Position numbers and translations under genes: made by a program. A stretch of DNA of 64,000 bases. Origin: Herbaspirillum sp. 3R11 (lineage in GTDB: Bacteria > Pseudomonadota > Gammaproteobacteria > Burkholderiales > Burkholderiaceae_D). Positions 17,849 through 29,163 of this stretch are shown here, piece after piece. The notes under the pieces were generated by a model. The model did not search any database and was not told where the DNA came from. It saw only the letters and a program-made list of their open reading frames with translations. Position 1 is the first letter of the stretch; each line of letters begins with the position of its first letter. The stretch lies in the NCBI RefSeq assembly GCF_004563925.1, contig NZ_SPNJ01000001.1, positions 372,001-436,000 of the forward strand, in the 5' to 3' direction.

Positions 17849-19648
17849 ATGAACAATATCCGTAATTTCTCGATCATTGCCCATATTGACCACGGCAAAT
17901 CCACGCTCGCCGATCGCATCATCCAGTTGTGCGGCGGCCTTTCCAACCGCGAGATGGAAGCTCAGGTGCTCGACTCGATGGACATCGAGCGCGAGCGCGG
18001 CATCACGATCAAGGCGCAAACCGCAGCGTTGCATTACAAGGCGCGGGACGGCCAGATCTACAACCTCAACCTGATCGATACGCCGGGCCACGTCGACTTC
18101 AGCTATGAAGTCAGCCGCTCGCTGTCGGCATGCGAAGGCGCGCTGCTGGTCGTCGACGCATCGCAAGGTGTGGAAGCGCAGACCGTAGCCAACTGCTACA
18201 CGGCGCTGGAGCTGGGCGTGGAAGTGGTCCCCGTGCTCAACAAGATCGACTTGCCGTCGGCCGACCCCGACAACGCCAAGAGCGAGATCGAAGAAGTCAT
18301 CGGCATCGATGCCTCCGACGCTACGCCATGTTCGGCCAAAACCGGCCTGGGCGTGGAAGACGTCATCGAAGCGATGATCGCCAAAGTGCCGGCGCCTAAG
18401 GGTGATCCGGACGCGCCGCTGCAGGCGCTGATCATCGATTCCTGGTTCGACAATTATGTTGGCGTGGTCATGCTGGTGCGCATCGTCAACGGCACCTTGC
18501 ATCCGAAGGAAAAGATTTTCCTGATGGCGACCGAGTCGACTCACCTGACCGAAAGCATCGGCGTTTTCACGCCGAAATCGCAATCGCGCGAAACGCTGTC
18601 GGCAGGACAGGTCGGCTTCATCATCGCCGGCATCAAGGAACTGAAAGCAGCCAAGGTCGGCGACACCGTCACGCTGGCTGCGAACAAGGCCAGCGAGCCG
18701 CTGCCGGGCTTCAAGGAAGTGCAGCCGCAAGTGTTTGCCGGCCTGTTCCCGGTCGAGGCGAATCAATACGACGCGCTGCGCGACTCGCTCGAAAAACTGA
18801 AGCTCAACGACGCCGCCCTGCAATATGAACCGGAAGTGTCGCAAGCGCTGGGCTTCGGCTTCCGCTGCGGCTTCCTCGGTTTACTACACATGGAAATCGT
18901 GCAGGAACGTCTCGAGCGCGAGTTCGACATGGACCTCATCACGACCGCACCGACCGTGGTGTACGAAGTCGTGCTGCGCGATGGCGAAGGCACCATCCTG
19001 ATGGTCGACAACCCGTCGAAGATGCCTGAACCGTCCAGGATCGAAGAAGTGCGCGAGCCGATCGTCACCGTCAATCTGTACATGCCGCAAGAATACGTCG
19101 GCTCGGTCATCACGCTGTGTACGCAAAAGCGCGGCGTGCAGATCAACATGAGCTATCACGGCAAGCAAGTGCAGCTGACCTACGAAATGCCGATGGCCGA
19201 AATCGTGCTCGATTTCTTCGATCGCCTGAAGTCGACCTCGCGCGGCTATGCGTCGATGGACTACGAATTCAAGGAATATCGTTCGGCCGATGTGGTCAAG
19301 GTCGACATGCTGATCAACAGCGAAAAGGTCGATGCCCTCGCCATCATCGTGCACCGCGCCAACAGTCAGTTCCGCGGCCGCGCCGTGGCGGCCAAGATGC
19401 GTGAGCTGATCCCGCGCCAGATGTTCGACGTGGCGATCCAGGCAGCCATCGGCGCCACCATCATCTCGCGTGAAAACGTCAAGGCGCTGCGCAAGAACGT
19501 GCTGGCCAAATGCTACGGCGGCGACATCAGCCGTAAGCGCAAACTGCTTGAGAAGCAGAAGGCCGGCAAGAAGCGCATGAAACAGGTCGGCTCGGTGGAA
19601 ATTCCACAGGAAGCATTCCTGGCAATCTTACAAGTGGACGACAAATGA
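17849..19648 (+). CDS. lepA: Elongation factor 4 (LepA)
   Basis: 599 aa, the same length as E. coli LepA. This translational GTPase back-translocates or remodels stalled ribosomes. G motifs are clear: [13 protein letters not shown] (G1, about 11-23), RGITIKAQT (G2), DTPGHVDF (G3), [10 protein letters not shown] (G4). The LepA-specific C-terminal domain ([20 protein letters not shown]) is present. It overlaps lepB by ATGA (19645-19648), the classic lepAB arrangement. Confidence 0.98.
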   Translation: MNNIRNFSIIAHIDHGKSTLADRIIQLCGGLSNREMEAQVLDSMDIERERGITIKAQTAALHYKARDGQIYNLNLIDTPGHVDFSYEVSRSLSACEGALLVVDASQGVEAQTVANCYTALELGVEVVPVLNKIDLPSADPDNAKSEIEEVIGIDASDATPCSAKTGLGVEDVIEAMIAKVPAPKGDPDAPLQALIIDSWFDNYVGVVMLVRIVNGTLHPKEKIFLMATESTHLTESIGVFTPKSQSRETLSAGQVGFIIAGIKELKAAKVGDTVTLAANKASEPLPGFKEVQPQVFAGLFPVEANQYDALRDSLEKLKLNDAALQYEPEVSQALGFGFRCGFLGLLHMEIVQERLEREFDMDLITTAPTVVYEVVLRDGEGTILMVDNPSKMPEPSRIEEVREPIVTVNLYMPQEYVGSVITLCTQKRGVQINMSYHGKQVQLTYEMPMAEIVLDFFDRLKSTSRGYASMDYEFKEYRSADVVKVDMLINSEKVDALAIIVHRANSQFRGRAVAAKMRELIPRQMFDVAIQAAIGATIISRENVKALRKNVLAKCYGGDISRKRKLLEKQKAGKKRMKQVGSVEIPQEAFLAILQVDDK

Positions 19649-20556
19649 ACCTGCAGGCTCTCTTAGGCAATTTCGCACTGATTCTGTTTGTGTTGATGGT
19701 GCTGACCGGCGTCATCTGGTTCCTGGACACCTATTTCTGGTCCAAGCAGCGGCGCGCGAAGGCCGATGCGGCATTGGCCGAGTTCGACGCGCGCATCGCC
19801 AAAAACGCCAGCGACGGCGTCAAGAGCGATACATCCAGCCGCGCCAAGATCGAAGCCGACCTGTTGCGTCAGCCGACCTGGATCGAATATTCGGGCAGCT
19901 TCTTCCCGGTCATCGCGCTGGTGTTTTTCCTGCGCTCGTTCCTGTATGAGCCGTTCAAGATTCCGTCGAGCTCGATGGTGCCGACCTTGCTGGTGGGCGA
20001 CCTGATCCTGGTGAACAAATACACCTACGGCATTCGACTGCCGATCGTGAACAAGAAGATCATCAGCATCAACGATCCGCAGCGCGGCGACGTGATGGTG
20101 TTCAAATATCCGAAGGATACGACGGTTGACTACATCAAGCGCGTTGTTGGCGTGCCAGGTGATAAAATTGTCTATAAAAACAAGCACCTAACCGTAAATG
20201 GTAAAGAAGTTTCTTACAAGCCATTGCCAGATTATCTGGATGATGAGAATCTGACGTACTATAAGCAGTGGCAGGAAGACCTGACCGGCGTCGGCCACAA
20301 GATACTGACGGATGAGCGCGCTCCCAATTTTGTACCGAATCCGGACGCTTTCCCTCAGCATGAGCTGTGCAGCTACAACACGGAAGGCTTTGCCTGCACC
20401 GTGCCCGCCGGCCAGTACTTCATGATGGGCGACAACCGCGACAACAGCCTGGACAGCCGCTATTGGGGCTTTGTGCCGGATCAGAACATTGTCGGGAAAG
20501 CATTTTTTGTCTGGATGAATCTGGGTAATCTGAAGCGTATCGGCAGTTTCCATTAA
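19645..20556 (+). CDS. lepB: Signal peptidase I
   Basis: 303 aa. Cleaves signal peptides from exported proteins. Two N-terminal membrane segments (about 8-28 and 84-101) precede the periplasmic catalytic domain with Ser110 (PSSSMVPT) and Lys165 ([11 protein letters not shown]) and the later [14 protein letters not shown] box. Nucleotides 20161-20220 are strikingly AT-rich (18 G/C of 60) compared with the GC-rich flanks, although the frame and protein stay intact. Confidence 0.97.
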   Translation: MNLQALLGNFALILFVLMVLTGVIWFLDTYFWSKQRRAKADAALAEFDARIAKNASDGVKSDTSSRAKIEADLLRQPTWIEYSGSFFPVIALVFFLRSFLYEPFKIPSSSMVPTLLVGDLILVNKYTYGIRLPIVNKKIISINDPQRGDVMVFKYPKDTTVDYIKRVVGVPGDKIVYKNKHLTVNGKEVSYKPLPDYLDDENLTYYKQWQEDLTGVGHKILTDERAPNFVPNPDAFPQHELCSYNTEGFACTVPAGQYFMMGDNRDNSLDSRYWGFVPDQNIVGKAFFVWMNLGNLKRIGSFH

Positions 20557-20765
20557 GTTTCTGTCTGGCATTAATTTTTCGGAGGTGGAACACGGCTTTT
20601 TTCCGGTGTTTTTCTCTGTTCCAGGAAAATCCCACAGCCAGCCGGCCGGCGTATTCTGTAGCGACGACGGCGGGTTGCAGGTAACGGGCCGGATGGCCTG
20701 GGAGGTCTGTGAAAGGCGGCAGGACAGCGCAGCCAGGCTCGCCTCTCTAAGCGACGGATGAATAA

Positions 20766-21815
20766 ATGGATCCATTAGTATTGCAAAATCGGCTGGGGCA
20801 CAACTTCAAGGACGCTACGTTACTGCAGCAGGCCTTGACACATCGTAGCCATAGCAGCTTGCATAACGAACGCCTCGAATTCCTCGGCGACTCTATCCTC
20901 AATTGCGTTGTCGCCTCTCTCTTGTTCGACCGTTACAACAAGATCGACGAAGGCGATTTGTCGCGCCTGCGCGCTAACCTCGTCAAGCAGCAATCGCTCT
21001 ATGAAATCGCCCAACGCCTCGACCTGTCGCAGTTTCTGCGGCTCGGTGAAGGCGAACTGAAATCGGGCGGTTTTCGCCGTCCCTCAATCTTGGCCGATAC
21101 GCTGGAGGCACTGTTCGGCGCGATTTTCCTCGATGCCGGTTTCAACGCCGCGCGCGACGTGATCCGCTCGCTGTACATACCGATTCTCGATACCGTCGAT
21201 CCCAAGACCCTGGGCAAGGACGCCAAGACGCTGTTGCAGGAATACCTGCAGGGCAAGAAAATCCCGCTGCCGCAATATAACGTGGTCGCCACGCACGGCG
21301 CCGCGCATAACCAGGAATTTGAAATCGAATGCCTGGTGCCCAAGCTGGAAATCCAGGTCTTCGGTACCGGCGGCAGCCGTCGCGCAGGTGAGCAGGCGGC
21401 AGCCAAACTGGCGCTCGAAGCGGTCCAGGCCGCTTTGGTCAAGACACCTGCTTCGACACGCAAACCGCGCGCACGCACCACGCAACTCAAGCTGGCAGGC
21501 ATCGCCACGATTCAGCCTGACGCCCCGAACGAGGAGTTGCCGCTGGTTGTCGAGGCGCCTGCTGCCAAGCCGGAAAAACTGGAGAAGCCGGTTGCCGTCA
21601 AGGCCGCCAAAAGCGAGGCCAAGCCCGACTTGAAAGTAGAGTCAAAAGCTGAAACCAAAGCTGAAACCAAGGCAGACCACAAAGCCGAACCCAAAACGAC
21701 CGACGGAAAAAGCGATAGCAAGGCCCAGACGGCCGCCGCCGATCTGAACGATTCCCGCACCGAGGCGCCGACAGCAGCTTCGGCGCCTTCAGTAACACAA
21801 AGCAAAACCGCATGA
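20766..21815 (+). CDS. rnc: Ribonuclease III with long low-complexity tail
   Basis: 349 aa, against about 226 in E. coli. The endonuclease domain carries the signature [12 protein letters not shown] (Glu38, Asp42) and the second metal-site segment [12 protein letters not shown] near 110-121. A double-stranded RNA-binding domain spans about 153-225. Residues after about 226 are a Lys/Ala/Glu/Pro-rich tail with the repeated unit [17 protein letters not shown], probably disordered. RNase III processes rRNA precursors and structured mRNAs. It overlaps era by ATGA. Confidence 0.96.
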   Translation: MDPLVLQNRLGHNFKDATLLQQALTHRSHSSLHNERLEFLGDSILNCVVASLLFDRYNKIDEGDLSRLRANLVKQQSLYEIAQRLDLSQFLRLGEGELKSGGFRRPSILADTLEALFGAIFLDAGFNAARDVIRSLYIPILDTVDPKTLGKDAKTLLQEYLQGKKIPLPQYNVVATHGAAHNQEFEIECLVPKLEIQVFGTGGSRRAGEQAAAKLALEAVQAALVKTPASTRKPRARTTQLKLAGIATIQPDAPNEELPLVVEAPAAKPEKLEKPVAVKAAKSEAKPDLKVESKAETKAETKADHKAEPKTTDGKSDSKAQTAAADLNDSRTEAPTAASAPSVTQSKTA

Positions 21816-22738
21816 CAGAACTCAACGCCCCTTCCGACGATTCGCCTGACGCTTCGACCGATTATCGATGCGGTTACATCGCCATTGTCGGGCGCCCGAA
21901 CGTCGGCAAATCGACCTTGATGAACGCATTGATCGGCGCCAAAGTCAGCATCACGTCGCGCAAGGCGCAGACTACGCGTCACCGCATCACCGGCATTCAG
22001 ACGATCGCCGACACGCAATACGTCTACGTCGACACGCCGGGTTTCCAGACCCGTCACAGCAACGCCCTGAACAAGACCCTGAACCGCACCGTCACCACCA
22101 CGCTGACCGCTGCCGACGTGATCCTGTACGTGATCGAAGCAGGCACTTTCGGCCCAGCCGACAAGCAGGTCATGTCGCTGCTGCCGGCCAACGTGCCGTG
22201 CATCCTGGTGATGAACAAGTCCGACCGCAGCAAGGACAAATCGGTGCTGATGCCGTTCGCGCAGGAAGTCGCATCGCAGCACAATTTCGCCTCCGTGGTG
22301 CCGGTGTCGGCCAAGCAGCGTTTCCAGCTCGATTCCCTGCAGGAAGAAATTCGCAAGCTGTTGCCGAACAATCCGCCGATGTTCGACGAAGACGACATTA
22401 CCGACCGCAGCGAAAAATTTCTCGCCTCTGAAATCGTGCGCGAAAAAGTGTTCCGTTTCGTCGGTGAAGAACTGCCATACACCAGCACCGTCCTGATCGA
22501 GAAGTTTGAACAGGAAGGCAACCTGCGCCGCGTGTTCGCCGCCATCCTGGTCGAACGCGACGGTCACAAGGCCATGGTGATCGGCAACAAGGGTGCGCGC
22601 CTGAAAGAAATTTCGACGCAGGCGCGCCTGGACATGGAGCGCCTGTTCGGCGGTCCGGTCTATCTGGAAATCTGGATCAAGGTCAAATCCGGCTGGGCTG
22701 ATAACGAAGCCGGATTGCGTGCCTACGGCTACGAATAG
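21812..22738 (+). CDS. era: GTPase Era
   Basis: 308 aa. The N-terminal GTPase domain has GRPNVGKST (27-35), DTPGF and NKSD, and a C-terminal KH domain (about 215-295) includes the [13 protein letters not shown]-binding loop. Era binds the 3' end of 16S rRNA during 30S assembly. Its coupling to rnc is the standard proteobacterial arrangement. recO follows 16 bp after the stop. Confidence 0.98.
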   Translation: MTELNAPSDDSPDASTDYRCGYIAIVGRPNVGKSTLMNALIGAKVSITSRKAQTTRHRITGIQTIADTQYVYVDTPGFQTRHSNALNKTLNRTVTTTLTAADVILYVIEAGTFGPADKQVMSLLPANVPCILVMNKSDRSKDKSVLMPFAQEVASQHNFASVVPVSAKQRFQLDSLQEEIRKLLPNNPPMFDEDDITDRSEKFLASEIVREKVFRFVGEELPYTSTVLIEKFEQEGNLRRVFAAILVERDGHKAMVIGNKGARLKEISTQARLDMERLFGGPVYLEIWIKVKSGWADNEAGLRAYGYE

Positions 22739-22754
22739 CACACACACATACTCT

Positions 22755-23645
22755 ATGGCTGCGATCATCGCTGATTCTGCTGTTGGTCAACCTCAAACAC
22801 TGGATGCCGAAGCCCTGAGCGCTGCGGCCGCCGAGTCTGCGTTGGCCAACGCCAAAAATTCCGCTGCACCCAAGCGCACCACGCGCGCAACCAGCACCAC
22901 TGGGACCGCGCGTCGTTCCAAGGTTCCTGAAAAAGACACGCGCGTCCAGGCCCAGCCCGGTTTCGTGCTGCACAGCTATCCCTACAAGGAAACCAGCCTG
23001 ATTGTCGACGTTTTCTCGCGCGATCACGGTCGCGTGGCGCTGGTTGCGAAGGGCGCCAAACGTCCGCATTCCAAGCTGCGCGGGGTGTTGCAGACCTTCC
23101 AGCCGCTGTCGGTGAGCTGGAGCGGCAAATCCGAAGTGCGCACGCTGACTGCGGCCGAATGGGTCGGCGGCCTGTTGCCGCTGGAGAAATCGGCCTTGCT
23201 GTGTGGCTTCTATCTCAATGAATTGCTGGTCAAACTGCTGGCGCGCGAGGATGCGCATCCGGCCTTGTTCGATCACTATGTCTCGACGCTGAACCAGTTG
23301 GCGCACGGCGAATCGGCACCGATCGTGCTGCGCAAGTTCGAGCGTGCCTTGCTCAAGGAAACCGGCGTGGCCGGCGACTGGACGGTCTGCGTCACCAATG
23401 GCAAGCCGGTCACGCCGGACGACATCTATGTCGTCGATCCGGAGCAGGGCGTGCGTTTCCCGCGCCTGTCCGACACCGGGCCCAAAGTGTCCGGCAAGAC
23501 CTTGCTCGACATGGAAAAAGAAGACTATAGCGACGCCACCACCCAGAGCCAGAGCAAGTTGCTGATGCGCTCGCTGCTGTCGCACCACCTTGGCGGCGCA
23601 CAACTGAACACGCGTCAGATTCTGATCGATCTGTCGCAACTCTGA
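22755..23645 (+). CDS. recO: DNA repair protein RecO
   Basis: 296 aa from the ATG at 22755, just after the era stop; an in-frame ATG at 22719 lies inside era. RecO helps load RecA onto SSB-coated DNA in the RecFOR pathway. The OB-fold starts around residue 64 ([21 protein letters not shown]), so the first 60 or so residues are an Ala/Thr-rich extension absent from the 242-aa E. coli protein. The C-terminal helical part ([13 protein letters not shown]) fits the family. Confidence 0.93.
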   Translation: MAAIIADSAVGQPQTLDAEALSAAAAESALANAKNSAAPKRTTRATSTTGTARRSKVPEKDTRVQAQPGFVLHSYPYKETSLIVDVFSRDHGRVALVAKGAKRPHSKLRGVLQTFQPLSVSWSGKSEVRTLTAAEWVGGLLPLEKSALLCGFYLNELLVKLLAREDAHPALFDHYVSTLNQLAHGESAPIVLRKFERALLKETGVAGDWTVCVTNGKPVTPDDIYVVDPEQGVRFPRLSDTGPKVSGKTLLDMEKEDYSDATTQSQSKLLMRSLLSHHLGGAQLNTRQILIDLSQL

Positions 23646-23659
23646 GTTCGGGAATCCAC

Positions 23660-24907
23660 GTGTTCAAAGACTTTTCCTGGTCTGGCACGGCGGCGGGTTT
23701 TGTCGCCGTGCTGATCGGCTTCACCAGTTCCGCCGCCATCATCTTCCAGGCCGCCGCCGCTGCCGGCGCCACGCCCGGCCAGATCAGTTCGTGGATCTTC
23801 GCGCTCGGCGTCGGCATGGGCGTGACCTGCATCGGCCTGTCGCTGTACTACCGCACCCCGGTCGTTACCGCCTGGTCGACACCCGGCGCCGCCTTGCTGA
23901 TCACCGGCCTGGCCGGCCTGAGCATGCCGCAGGCGATCGGCGTGTTCATGTTCTCCGCTGCGCTGGTGACAATTTGCGGCGTCACCGGCTTGTTCGCGCG
24001 GGCCATGAACCGCATCCCGATTTCGATCGCCGCCGCCATGCTGGCAGGCATCCTGGCGCGTTTCGGCATGGACGTGTTCGTCGCCATGAAACTCGAGTTC
24101 GGCCTGGTGCTGCTGATGTTCGCCGCCTACCTGTTCGGCAAGCGCTGGTTGCCGCGCTACGCCATCATCCTGGTGCTGGCGCTCGGCACCGTCTTCGCCG
24201 GCACGCAAGGTCTGCTGAAATTCGACAGCTTCCACCTGGCTCTCGCGACACCCGAATTCGTCATGCCGGAGTTCACGCTGACCAGCCTGCTGGGCGTCGG
24301 CATTCCCTTGTTCGTCGTCACCATGGCGTCGCAGAATGCGCCCGGCGTGGCCATCATGCGTGCCTCCGGCTACAACATGCCGGTGTCGCCGCTGATGACC
24401 TGGACCGGGTTGACCACACTGGTGCTGGCGCCGTTCGGCTGTTTCTCGATCTGCCTGGCCGCGATTACCGCCGCCATCTGCATGGGCAAGGAAGCACATG
24501 AGGATCCTTCCCGGCGCTACATGGCCAGCGTCGCCGCCGGCGTGTTCTACCTGATCGCAGGCGTGTCCGGCGCCACCGTGGTGGCCTTGTTTGCGGCCTT
24601 CCCCAAGGCGCTGATCATGGCGATTGCCGGCCTGGCGTTGTTCGGCACCATCGCTAACGGCCTGACCGTGGCCATGGCCAATGAAAAGCAGCGCGAAGCG
24701 GCGCTGATCACCTTCCTCGTGACTGCCTCCGGCGTGTCGCTGTTCGGCATCGGCACGGCCTTCTGGGGCCTGGTCGCCGGCGGCCTGGCGCTGCTGGTGT
24801 TCAATGGGCGCTGGCAGCGGGGCGCCGCCATCGAAATCAACGACACCAACGACGCTAAAGCGACGCACGCGTCCTCCACCCCATCCACCCCTAGCACATC
24901 GCGATAA
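23660..24907 (+). CDS. benE: BenE-family benzoate/H+ symporter-like permease
   Basis: 415 aa with a GTG start and roughly 11-12 hydrophobic segments. Matches the BenE family of proton-coupled benzoate transporters by its N-terminal [20 protein letters not shown] and the central [18 protein letters not shown] segment. No benzoate catabolic genes are near, so the substrate is unproven. It is inserted between recO and pdxJ, which are usually adjacent, and ends 4 bp before pdxJ. Confidence 0.85.
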   Translation: MFKDFSWSGTAAGFVAVLIGFTSSAAIIFQAAAAAGATPGQISSWIFALGVGMGVTCIGLSLYYRTPVVTAWSTPGAALLITGLAGLSMPQAIGVFMFSAALVTICGVTGLFARAMNRIPISIAAAMLAGILARFGMDVFVAMKLEFGLVLLMFAAYLFGKRWLPRYAIILVLALGTVFAGTQGLLKFDSFHLALATPEFVMPEFTLTSLLGVGIPLFVVTMASQNAPGVAIMRASGYNMPVSPLMTWTGLTTLVLAPFGCFSICLAAITAAICMGKEAHEDPSRRYMASVAAGVFYLIAGVSGATVVALFAAFPKALIMAIAGLALFGTIANGLTVAMANEKQREAALITFLVTASGVSLFGIGTAFWGLVAGGLALLVFNGRWQRGAAIEINDTNDAKATHASSTPSTPSTSR

Positions 24908-24911
24908 TTCC

Positions 24912-25691
24912 ATGAGCTTCCTGAATCCCGTCGGCCCTGCCATCGAACTGGGCATCAATATCGATCACGTCGCCACCTTGCGCAACGCGCGCGGCACCAC
25001 CTATCCGGATCCGATCCAGGCTGCCTTGCAGGCGGAAGAAGCCGGCGCCGACGCCATCACGCTGCATTTGCGCGAAGACCGCCGCCACATCCGCGACGCC
25101 GATGTCGAAGCGATTCGTCCGCTGCTGCGCACGCGCATGAATCTGGAGGCGGCAGTGACCAGCGAGATGATCGATTTTTCCTGCCGCATCAAGCCGCAGG
25201 ATTCTTGCCTGGTGCCCGAGAAGCGCACGGAAATCACCACCGAAGGTGGGCTCGACGTCGTCACCCATTTCGCTCAGGTCCAAGCCGCAGTGAAACAGCT
25301 GCAGGCCGAAGGCATCCGCGTCAGCCTGTTCATCGATCCCGACGACGAGCAGATCAAGGCCGCTGCTGAAACCGGCGCACCGGTGATCGAATTGCATACC
25401 GGCCGCTACGCCGAGGCGCACGACCAGGCCGAGATGGAAAAGGAACTGGAACGCGTGCGCGCCGGCGTGCTTGAAGGCATCCGTCGCGGCCTCAAGGTCA
25501 ATGCCGGACATGGCCTGCATTACACCAACGTGCAAGCCATCGCAGCGATTCCCGATATCGCCGAGCTCAACATCGGCCACGCCATCGTCGCGCAAGCGGT
25601 GTTCGTCGGCTGGCACAAGGCGGTCAGCGACATGAAGGCGATCATGCTCAAGGCGCGCCTCTTGTCGGTTGGCGCGGTTGGAAAAGCCTGA
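24912..25691 (+). CDS. pdxJ: Pyridoxine 5'-phosphate synthase PdxJ
   Basis: 259 aa from the ATG at 24912; a longer frame reading inside benE is discarded. PdxJ joins 3-amino-2-oxopropyl phosphate and deoxyxylulose 5-phosphate to give pyridoxine phosphate. Diagnostic segments are [17 protein letters not shown] (N-terminus), HLREDRRHI near 50, and [16 protein letters not shown] near 220. acpS follows 2 bp later. Confidence 0.97.
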   Translation: MSFLNPVGPAIELGINIDHVATLRNARGTTYPDPIQAALQAEEAGADAITLHLREDRRHIRDADVEAIRPLLRTRMNLEAAVTSEMIDFSCRIKPQDSCLVPEKRTEITTEGGLDVVTHFAQVQAAVKQLQAEGIRVSLFIDPDDEQIKAAAETGAPVIELHTGRYAEAHDQAEMEKELERVRAGVLEGIRRGLKVNAGHGLHYTNVQAIAAIPDIAELNIGHAIVAQAVFVGWHKAVSDMKAIMLKARLLSVGAVGKA

Positions 25692-25693
25692 TC

Positions 25694-26086
25694 ATGATCT
25701 ACGGCATCGGTACCGACATCCTGCAGATTTCGCGTCTCAAGGCGACGCTTGCGCGGCGCGGTGATCGCTTCGCCGAGAAGATTCTCGGCCCGGAAGAAAT
25801 GATCAAATACCTGAGCCGCAAGGCCAAGGTCGAAGCGCGCGGTATCAGCTTCCTGGCAACGCGTTTCACCGCCAAGGAAGCATTTTCCAAGGCGATCGGC
25901 TTGGGCATGCGCACGCCTATGACATGGCGGTCGATGCAGACGCTCAACGCGCCGAGCGGCAAGCCGGTCGTGGTCTGCAGCGGCGCACTCAAGGCATGGA
26001 TGGAAGAAAAAGGACTGACCGCACAAGTCTCGATCACCGATGAGGTGGAGTACGCGGTCGCATTCGTCATCGCGGAGAAAACATGA
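25694..26086 (+). CDS. acpS: Holo-ACP synthase AcpS
   Basis: 130 aa, near the usual 126. Transfers 4'-phosphopantetheine from CoA to ACP. Metal and active-site motifs GIGTDILQI (residue 4 on, with Asp8) and [12 protein letters not shown] (near 57) are intact. The substrate ACP is encoded 14 kb upstream. It overlaps nagZ by ATGA. The pdxJ-acpS pairing is conserved in proteobacteria. Confidence 0.97.
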   Translation: MIYGIGTDILQISRLKATLARRGDRFAEKILGPEEMIKYLSRKAKVEARGISFLATRFTAKEAFSKAIGLGMRTPMTWRSMQTLNAPSGKPVVVCSGALKAWMEEKGLTAQVSITDEVEYAVAFVIAEKT

Positions 26087-27141
26087 AGGCAGCAGGTCAG
26101 TCACAACAATCGGATCAATCACGCCAGCCACTCGGCCCCGTCATGCTCGACGTGGTCGGCACCACGCTCACAGCGGAAGACATCCGCCGCATTCAACATC
26201 CGCTGACCGGCGGCGTGATCCTGTTTGCGCGCAACTATGAGAATCGCCAACAACTGGTGACGCTGACGCAGGGCATCCATGCCGCGCGTCCCGGCGTGCT
26301 GATTGCAGTCGACCATGAAGGTGGTCGCGTGCAGCGCTTCAAAACCGATGGCTTCACGCATCTGCCGGCCATGCGTACGCTGGGCGAACTGTGGGACCGC
26401 GACGTGCTGCAGGCGACCAAGTTGGCCACCGCCGCCGGTTACGTGCTGGCGTCGGAACTGCGCGCCTGCGGTGTCGATCTGTCGTTCACGCCGGTGCTGG
26501 ACCTCGACTTCGGTGGTTCATCCGTGATCGGTACGCGCTCCTTCCATCGTGATCCGCGCGTGGTGACCTTGCTGGCCAAGAGCCTCAACCATGGTCTGGC
26601 GCTGGCCGGCATGGCCAATTGCGGCAAGCATTTCCCCGGTCACGGTTACGTCACGGCCGATTCGCACGTCGACCTGCCGGTGGACGAGCGCCCGCTCAAG
26701 GACATCCTCGGCGACGACGCCGCGCCTTACGACTGGCTCGGCATGAGCCTGACCGCCGTGATGCCGGCGCACGTGATTTATCCCAAGGTGGACAAGCATC
26801 CGGCCGGTTTCTCGAAGAAGTGGCTGGGTATCCTGCGCAAGGATCTCGGCTTCCAAGGCGTCATCTTCAGCGACGACCTCAGCATGCATGGCGCCAGCGT
26901 CGCCGGTGGTGCGCTCGATGGCGCCAACGCTGCATTGCAGGCAGGCTGCGACATGGTGCTGATGTGCAATTCACCGGACAAAGCCGATCAGCTGCTGAGC
27001 GGTTTGCAGGTCAAGGTATCGCCCGCTTCGGCTGCCCGCATTGCTGCGCTGGTGCCGCAAGGCGCCGCGCCGGAATGGGATGCGCTGCAACAGGATGAGC
27101 GCTTCCTCGCAGCGAAAAAGCTGCTGCAGACGCTCGCGTGA
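26083..27141 (+). CDS. nagZ: Beta-N-acetylglucosaminidase NagZ
   Basis: 352 aa, glycoside hydrolase family 3, cytoplasmic. Removes GlcNAc from muropeptides during cell-wall recycling. The [13 protein letters not shown] loop (acid/base Asp-His) and the nucleophile Asp in [10 protein letters not shown] are present. About 17 Gln/Ser-rich residues precede the point where E. coli NagZ starts (GPVMLDV). Coupled to acpS by a 4-bp overlap. Confidence 0.96.
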   Translation: MKAAGQSQQSDQSRQPLGPVMLDVVGTTLTAEDIRRIQHPLTGGVILFARNYENRQQLVTLTQGIHAARPGVLIAVDHEGGRVQRFKTDGFTHLPAMRTLGELWDRDVLQATKLATAAGYVLASELRACGVDLSFTPVLDLDFGGSSVIGTRSFHRDPRVVTLLAKSLNHGLALAGMANCGKHFPGHGYVTADSHVDLPVDERPLKDILGDDAAPYDWLGMSLTAVMPAHVIYPKVDKHPAGFSKKWLGILRKDLGFQGVIFSDDLSMHGASVAGGALDGANAALQAGCDMVLMCNSPDKADQLLSGLQVKVSPASAARIAALVPQGAAPEWDALQQDERFLAAKKLLQTLA

Positions 27142-27159
27142 TTGACTGACTCCACAGCA

Positions 27160-29025
27160 ATGTCCGATATTCAGCCGCCTTCGCCGCCTGATCCACGTGA
27201 GATCGTCCTTGAGACGGTCGCCAAACTGCCGCACCTGCCCGGCGTGTATCGCTATTTCGATGCCGAAGACAACGTGCTCTACGTCGGCAAGGCGCGCGAC
27301 CTCAAGAAGCGCGTATCGAGCTATTTCCAGAAGACGCTGAGCAGCCCGCGCATCGCCATGATGGTCGAGCGCATCGCGCGGCTCGAGACCACGGTCACAC
27401 GCAGCGAAGCCGAAGCGCTGCTGCTGGAAAACAATCTGATCAAGACCTTGCGGCCGCGCTTCAATATCCTGTTCCGCGACGACAAGTCCTATCCGTATCT
27501 CAAAATCACCGGCCACGCTTATCCGCGCATGGCCTATTACCGCGGCGCGGTGGACAAGAAGAACCAGTATTTCGGCCCGTTCCCGAATGCCTGGGCGGTC
27601 AAGGAATCGATCCAGATCCTGCAGAAAGTGTTCCTGCTGCGCACCTGCGAAGACACCGTCTACGCCAACCGCACGCGGCCTTGCCTTTTGCACCAGATCC
27701 ATCGTTGCAGCGGTCCGTGCGTGAAACTGATCAACACCGAGGACTACGCGCTCGACGTCGAGAACGCCTCCAAATTCCTGCGCGGCCGCCAGAGCGAAGT
27801 GCTCGACGTGCTGGAGAAAAAAATGCACGCCTATGCCGGTGAGCTCAAGTTCGAACAGGCCGCGGCAGTGCGCAATCAGATCACCTCGCTCTCGAGCGTG
27901 CTGCACCAGCAAACCATGGAAACCGGCGGCGACGCCGACATCGACATCATTGCCGTGATCGTGCAGGGCGGTCGCGCCTGCGTGAATCTGGCGATGGTGC
28001 GCGGCGGCCGGCATCTGGGCGACCGTGCCTATTTCCCGACGCATGTCGACGGCGCGATCCCCGACGGCGAAGAGTCGATCGAGGCCGAAGTTTTGAAAGC
28101 CTTCATCGCCCAGCATTACATCGAAAAATTCATCCCCGGCAATCTGATCGTCAATACTGAATTCGACGATCCCGCCCTGATGCTGGCGCTGATGGAGCAA
28201 TGCGGCCACCGCATCACGCTCACGCTGCAGCCGCAGGGCCAGCGCCGCCAATGGCTGGAAATGGCGCACAAGGGCGGCGAAATCGCGCTGGCGCGCTTGT
28301 TGTCCGAGCAGGGCTCGCAGCAGGCGCGCACACGTGCTCTGGTCGAAGCGCTCGGCACCGAGGTGGAAGACATCGAAACCCTGCGCGTGGAATGCTTCGA
28401 CATCAGCCACACGCAAGGCGAAGCAACCCAGGCCTCGTGCGTGGTGTTCCATCATCACGCCATGCAGAACGGCGAATACCGTCGTTACAACATCAACGAC
28501 ATCACGCCCGGCGACGATTACGCCGCGATGCGCCAGGTGCTCACGCGTCGCTATGAAAAAGTCGCCAACGGCGACGGCACCATGCCCGACATCGTGCTGA
28601 TCGACGGCGGCAAGGGCCAGGTGGAAATCGCGCGCCAGGTCTTTACCGAACTCGGCCTCGACATCAGCCTCATCGTCGGCGTGTCGAAAGGGGAAGGGCG
28701 CAAGGTCGGCCTGGAGACGCTGGTCTTCGTCGACGGTCGCGCGCCGCAAGAGCTCGGCAAGGAATCCGCCGCGCTGATGCTGATCGCGCAAATCCGCGAC
28801 GAAGCGCACCGCTTCGCCATCACCGGCATGCGTGCCAAACGCGCCAAGGCGCGGCAGACTTCGCGGCTGGAAGAGATCGAGGGCATCGGCGCCAAGCGTC
28901 GGCAAAAATTGCTGGCGCGCTTCGGCGGTTTGCGCGGTGTGGCCGACGCCAGCATCGACGAACTGGCCTCGGTGGAAGGGATTTCACACACGCTGGCCGA
29001 AGAAATCTATCGCCAGTTGCATTGA
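27160..29025 (+). CDS. uvrC: UvrABC system protein C
   Basis: 621 aa from the ATG at 27160; a TTG at 27142 is also open. UvrC makes both incisions in nucleotide excision repair. Domains in order: GIY-YIG nuclease (about 20-100, with GVYRYF and [12 protein letters not shown]), a Cys cluster ([13 protein letters not shown]), the UVR motif ([20 protein letters not shown] near 220), the RNase H-like nuclease (about 400-540, VLIDGGKGQ), and a helix-hairpin-helix pair at the C-terminus. Confidence 0.97.
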   Translation: MSDIQPPSPPDPREIVLETVAKLPHLPGVYRYFDAEDNVLYVGKARDLKKRVSSYFQKTLSSPRIAMMVERIARLETTVTRSEAEALLLENNLIKTLRPRFNILFRDDKSYPYLKITGHAYPRMAYYRGAVDKKNQYFGPFPNAWAVKESIQILQKVFLLRTCEDTVYANRTRPCLLHQIHRCSGPCVKLINTEDYALDVENASKFLRGRQSEVLDVLEKKMHAYAGELKFEQAAAVRNQITSLSSVLHQQTMETGGDADIDIIAVIVQGGRACVNLAMVRGGRHLGDRAYFPTHVDGAIPDGEESIEAEVLKAFIAQHYIEKFIPGNLIVNTEFDDPALMLALMEQCGHRITLTLQPQGQRRQWLEMAHKGGEIALARLLSEQGSQQARTRALVEALGTEVEDIETLRVECFDISHTQGEATQASCVVFHHHAMQNGEYRRYNINDITPGDDYAAMRQVLTRRYEKVANGDGTMPDIVLIDGGKGQVEIARQVFTELGLDISLIVGVSKGEGRKVGLETLVFVDGRAPQELGKESAALMLIAQIRDEAHRFAITGMRAKRAKARQTSRLEEIEGIGAKRRQKLLARFGGLRGVADASIDELASVEGISHTLAEEIYRQLH

Positions 29026-29163
29026 GCTATTGTTTTCTTCTGCTTCGCCTGCAAGTGCGAGGCGGGCGCACCTTTTCTCCCTGTAACAGGTTTTAAGAGG
29101 CGGCTCTGATACTATCTCGGTAAATTTCAATCCGCGCACCCGTCGACGACAACAAATAAACGT

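Noticed and set aside
26971-28905. Minus-strand 644-codon frame opposite uvrC
   Set aside because: Antisense shadow of uvrC, which has all its domains on the plus strand.
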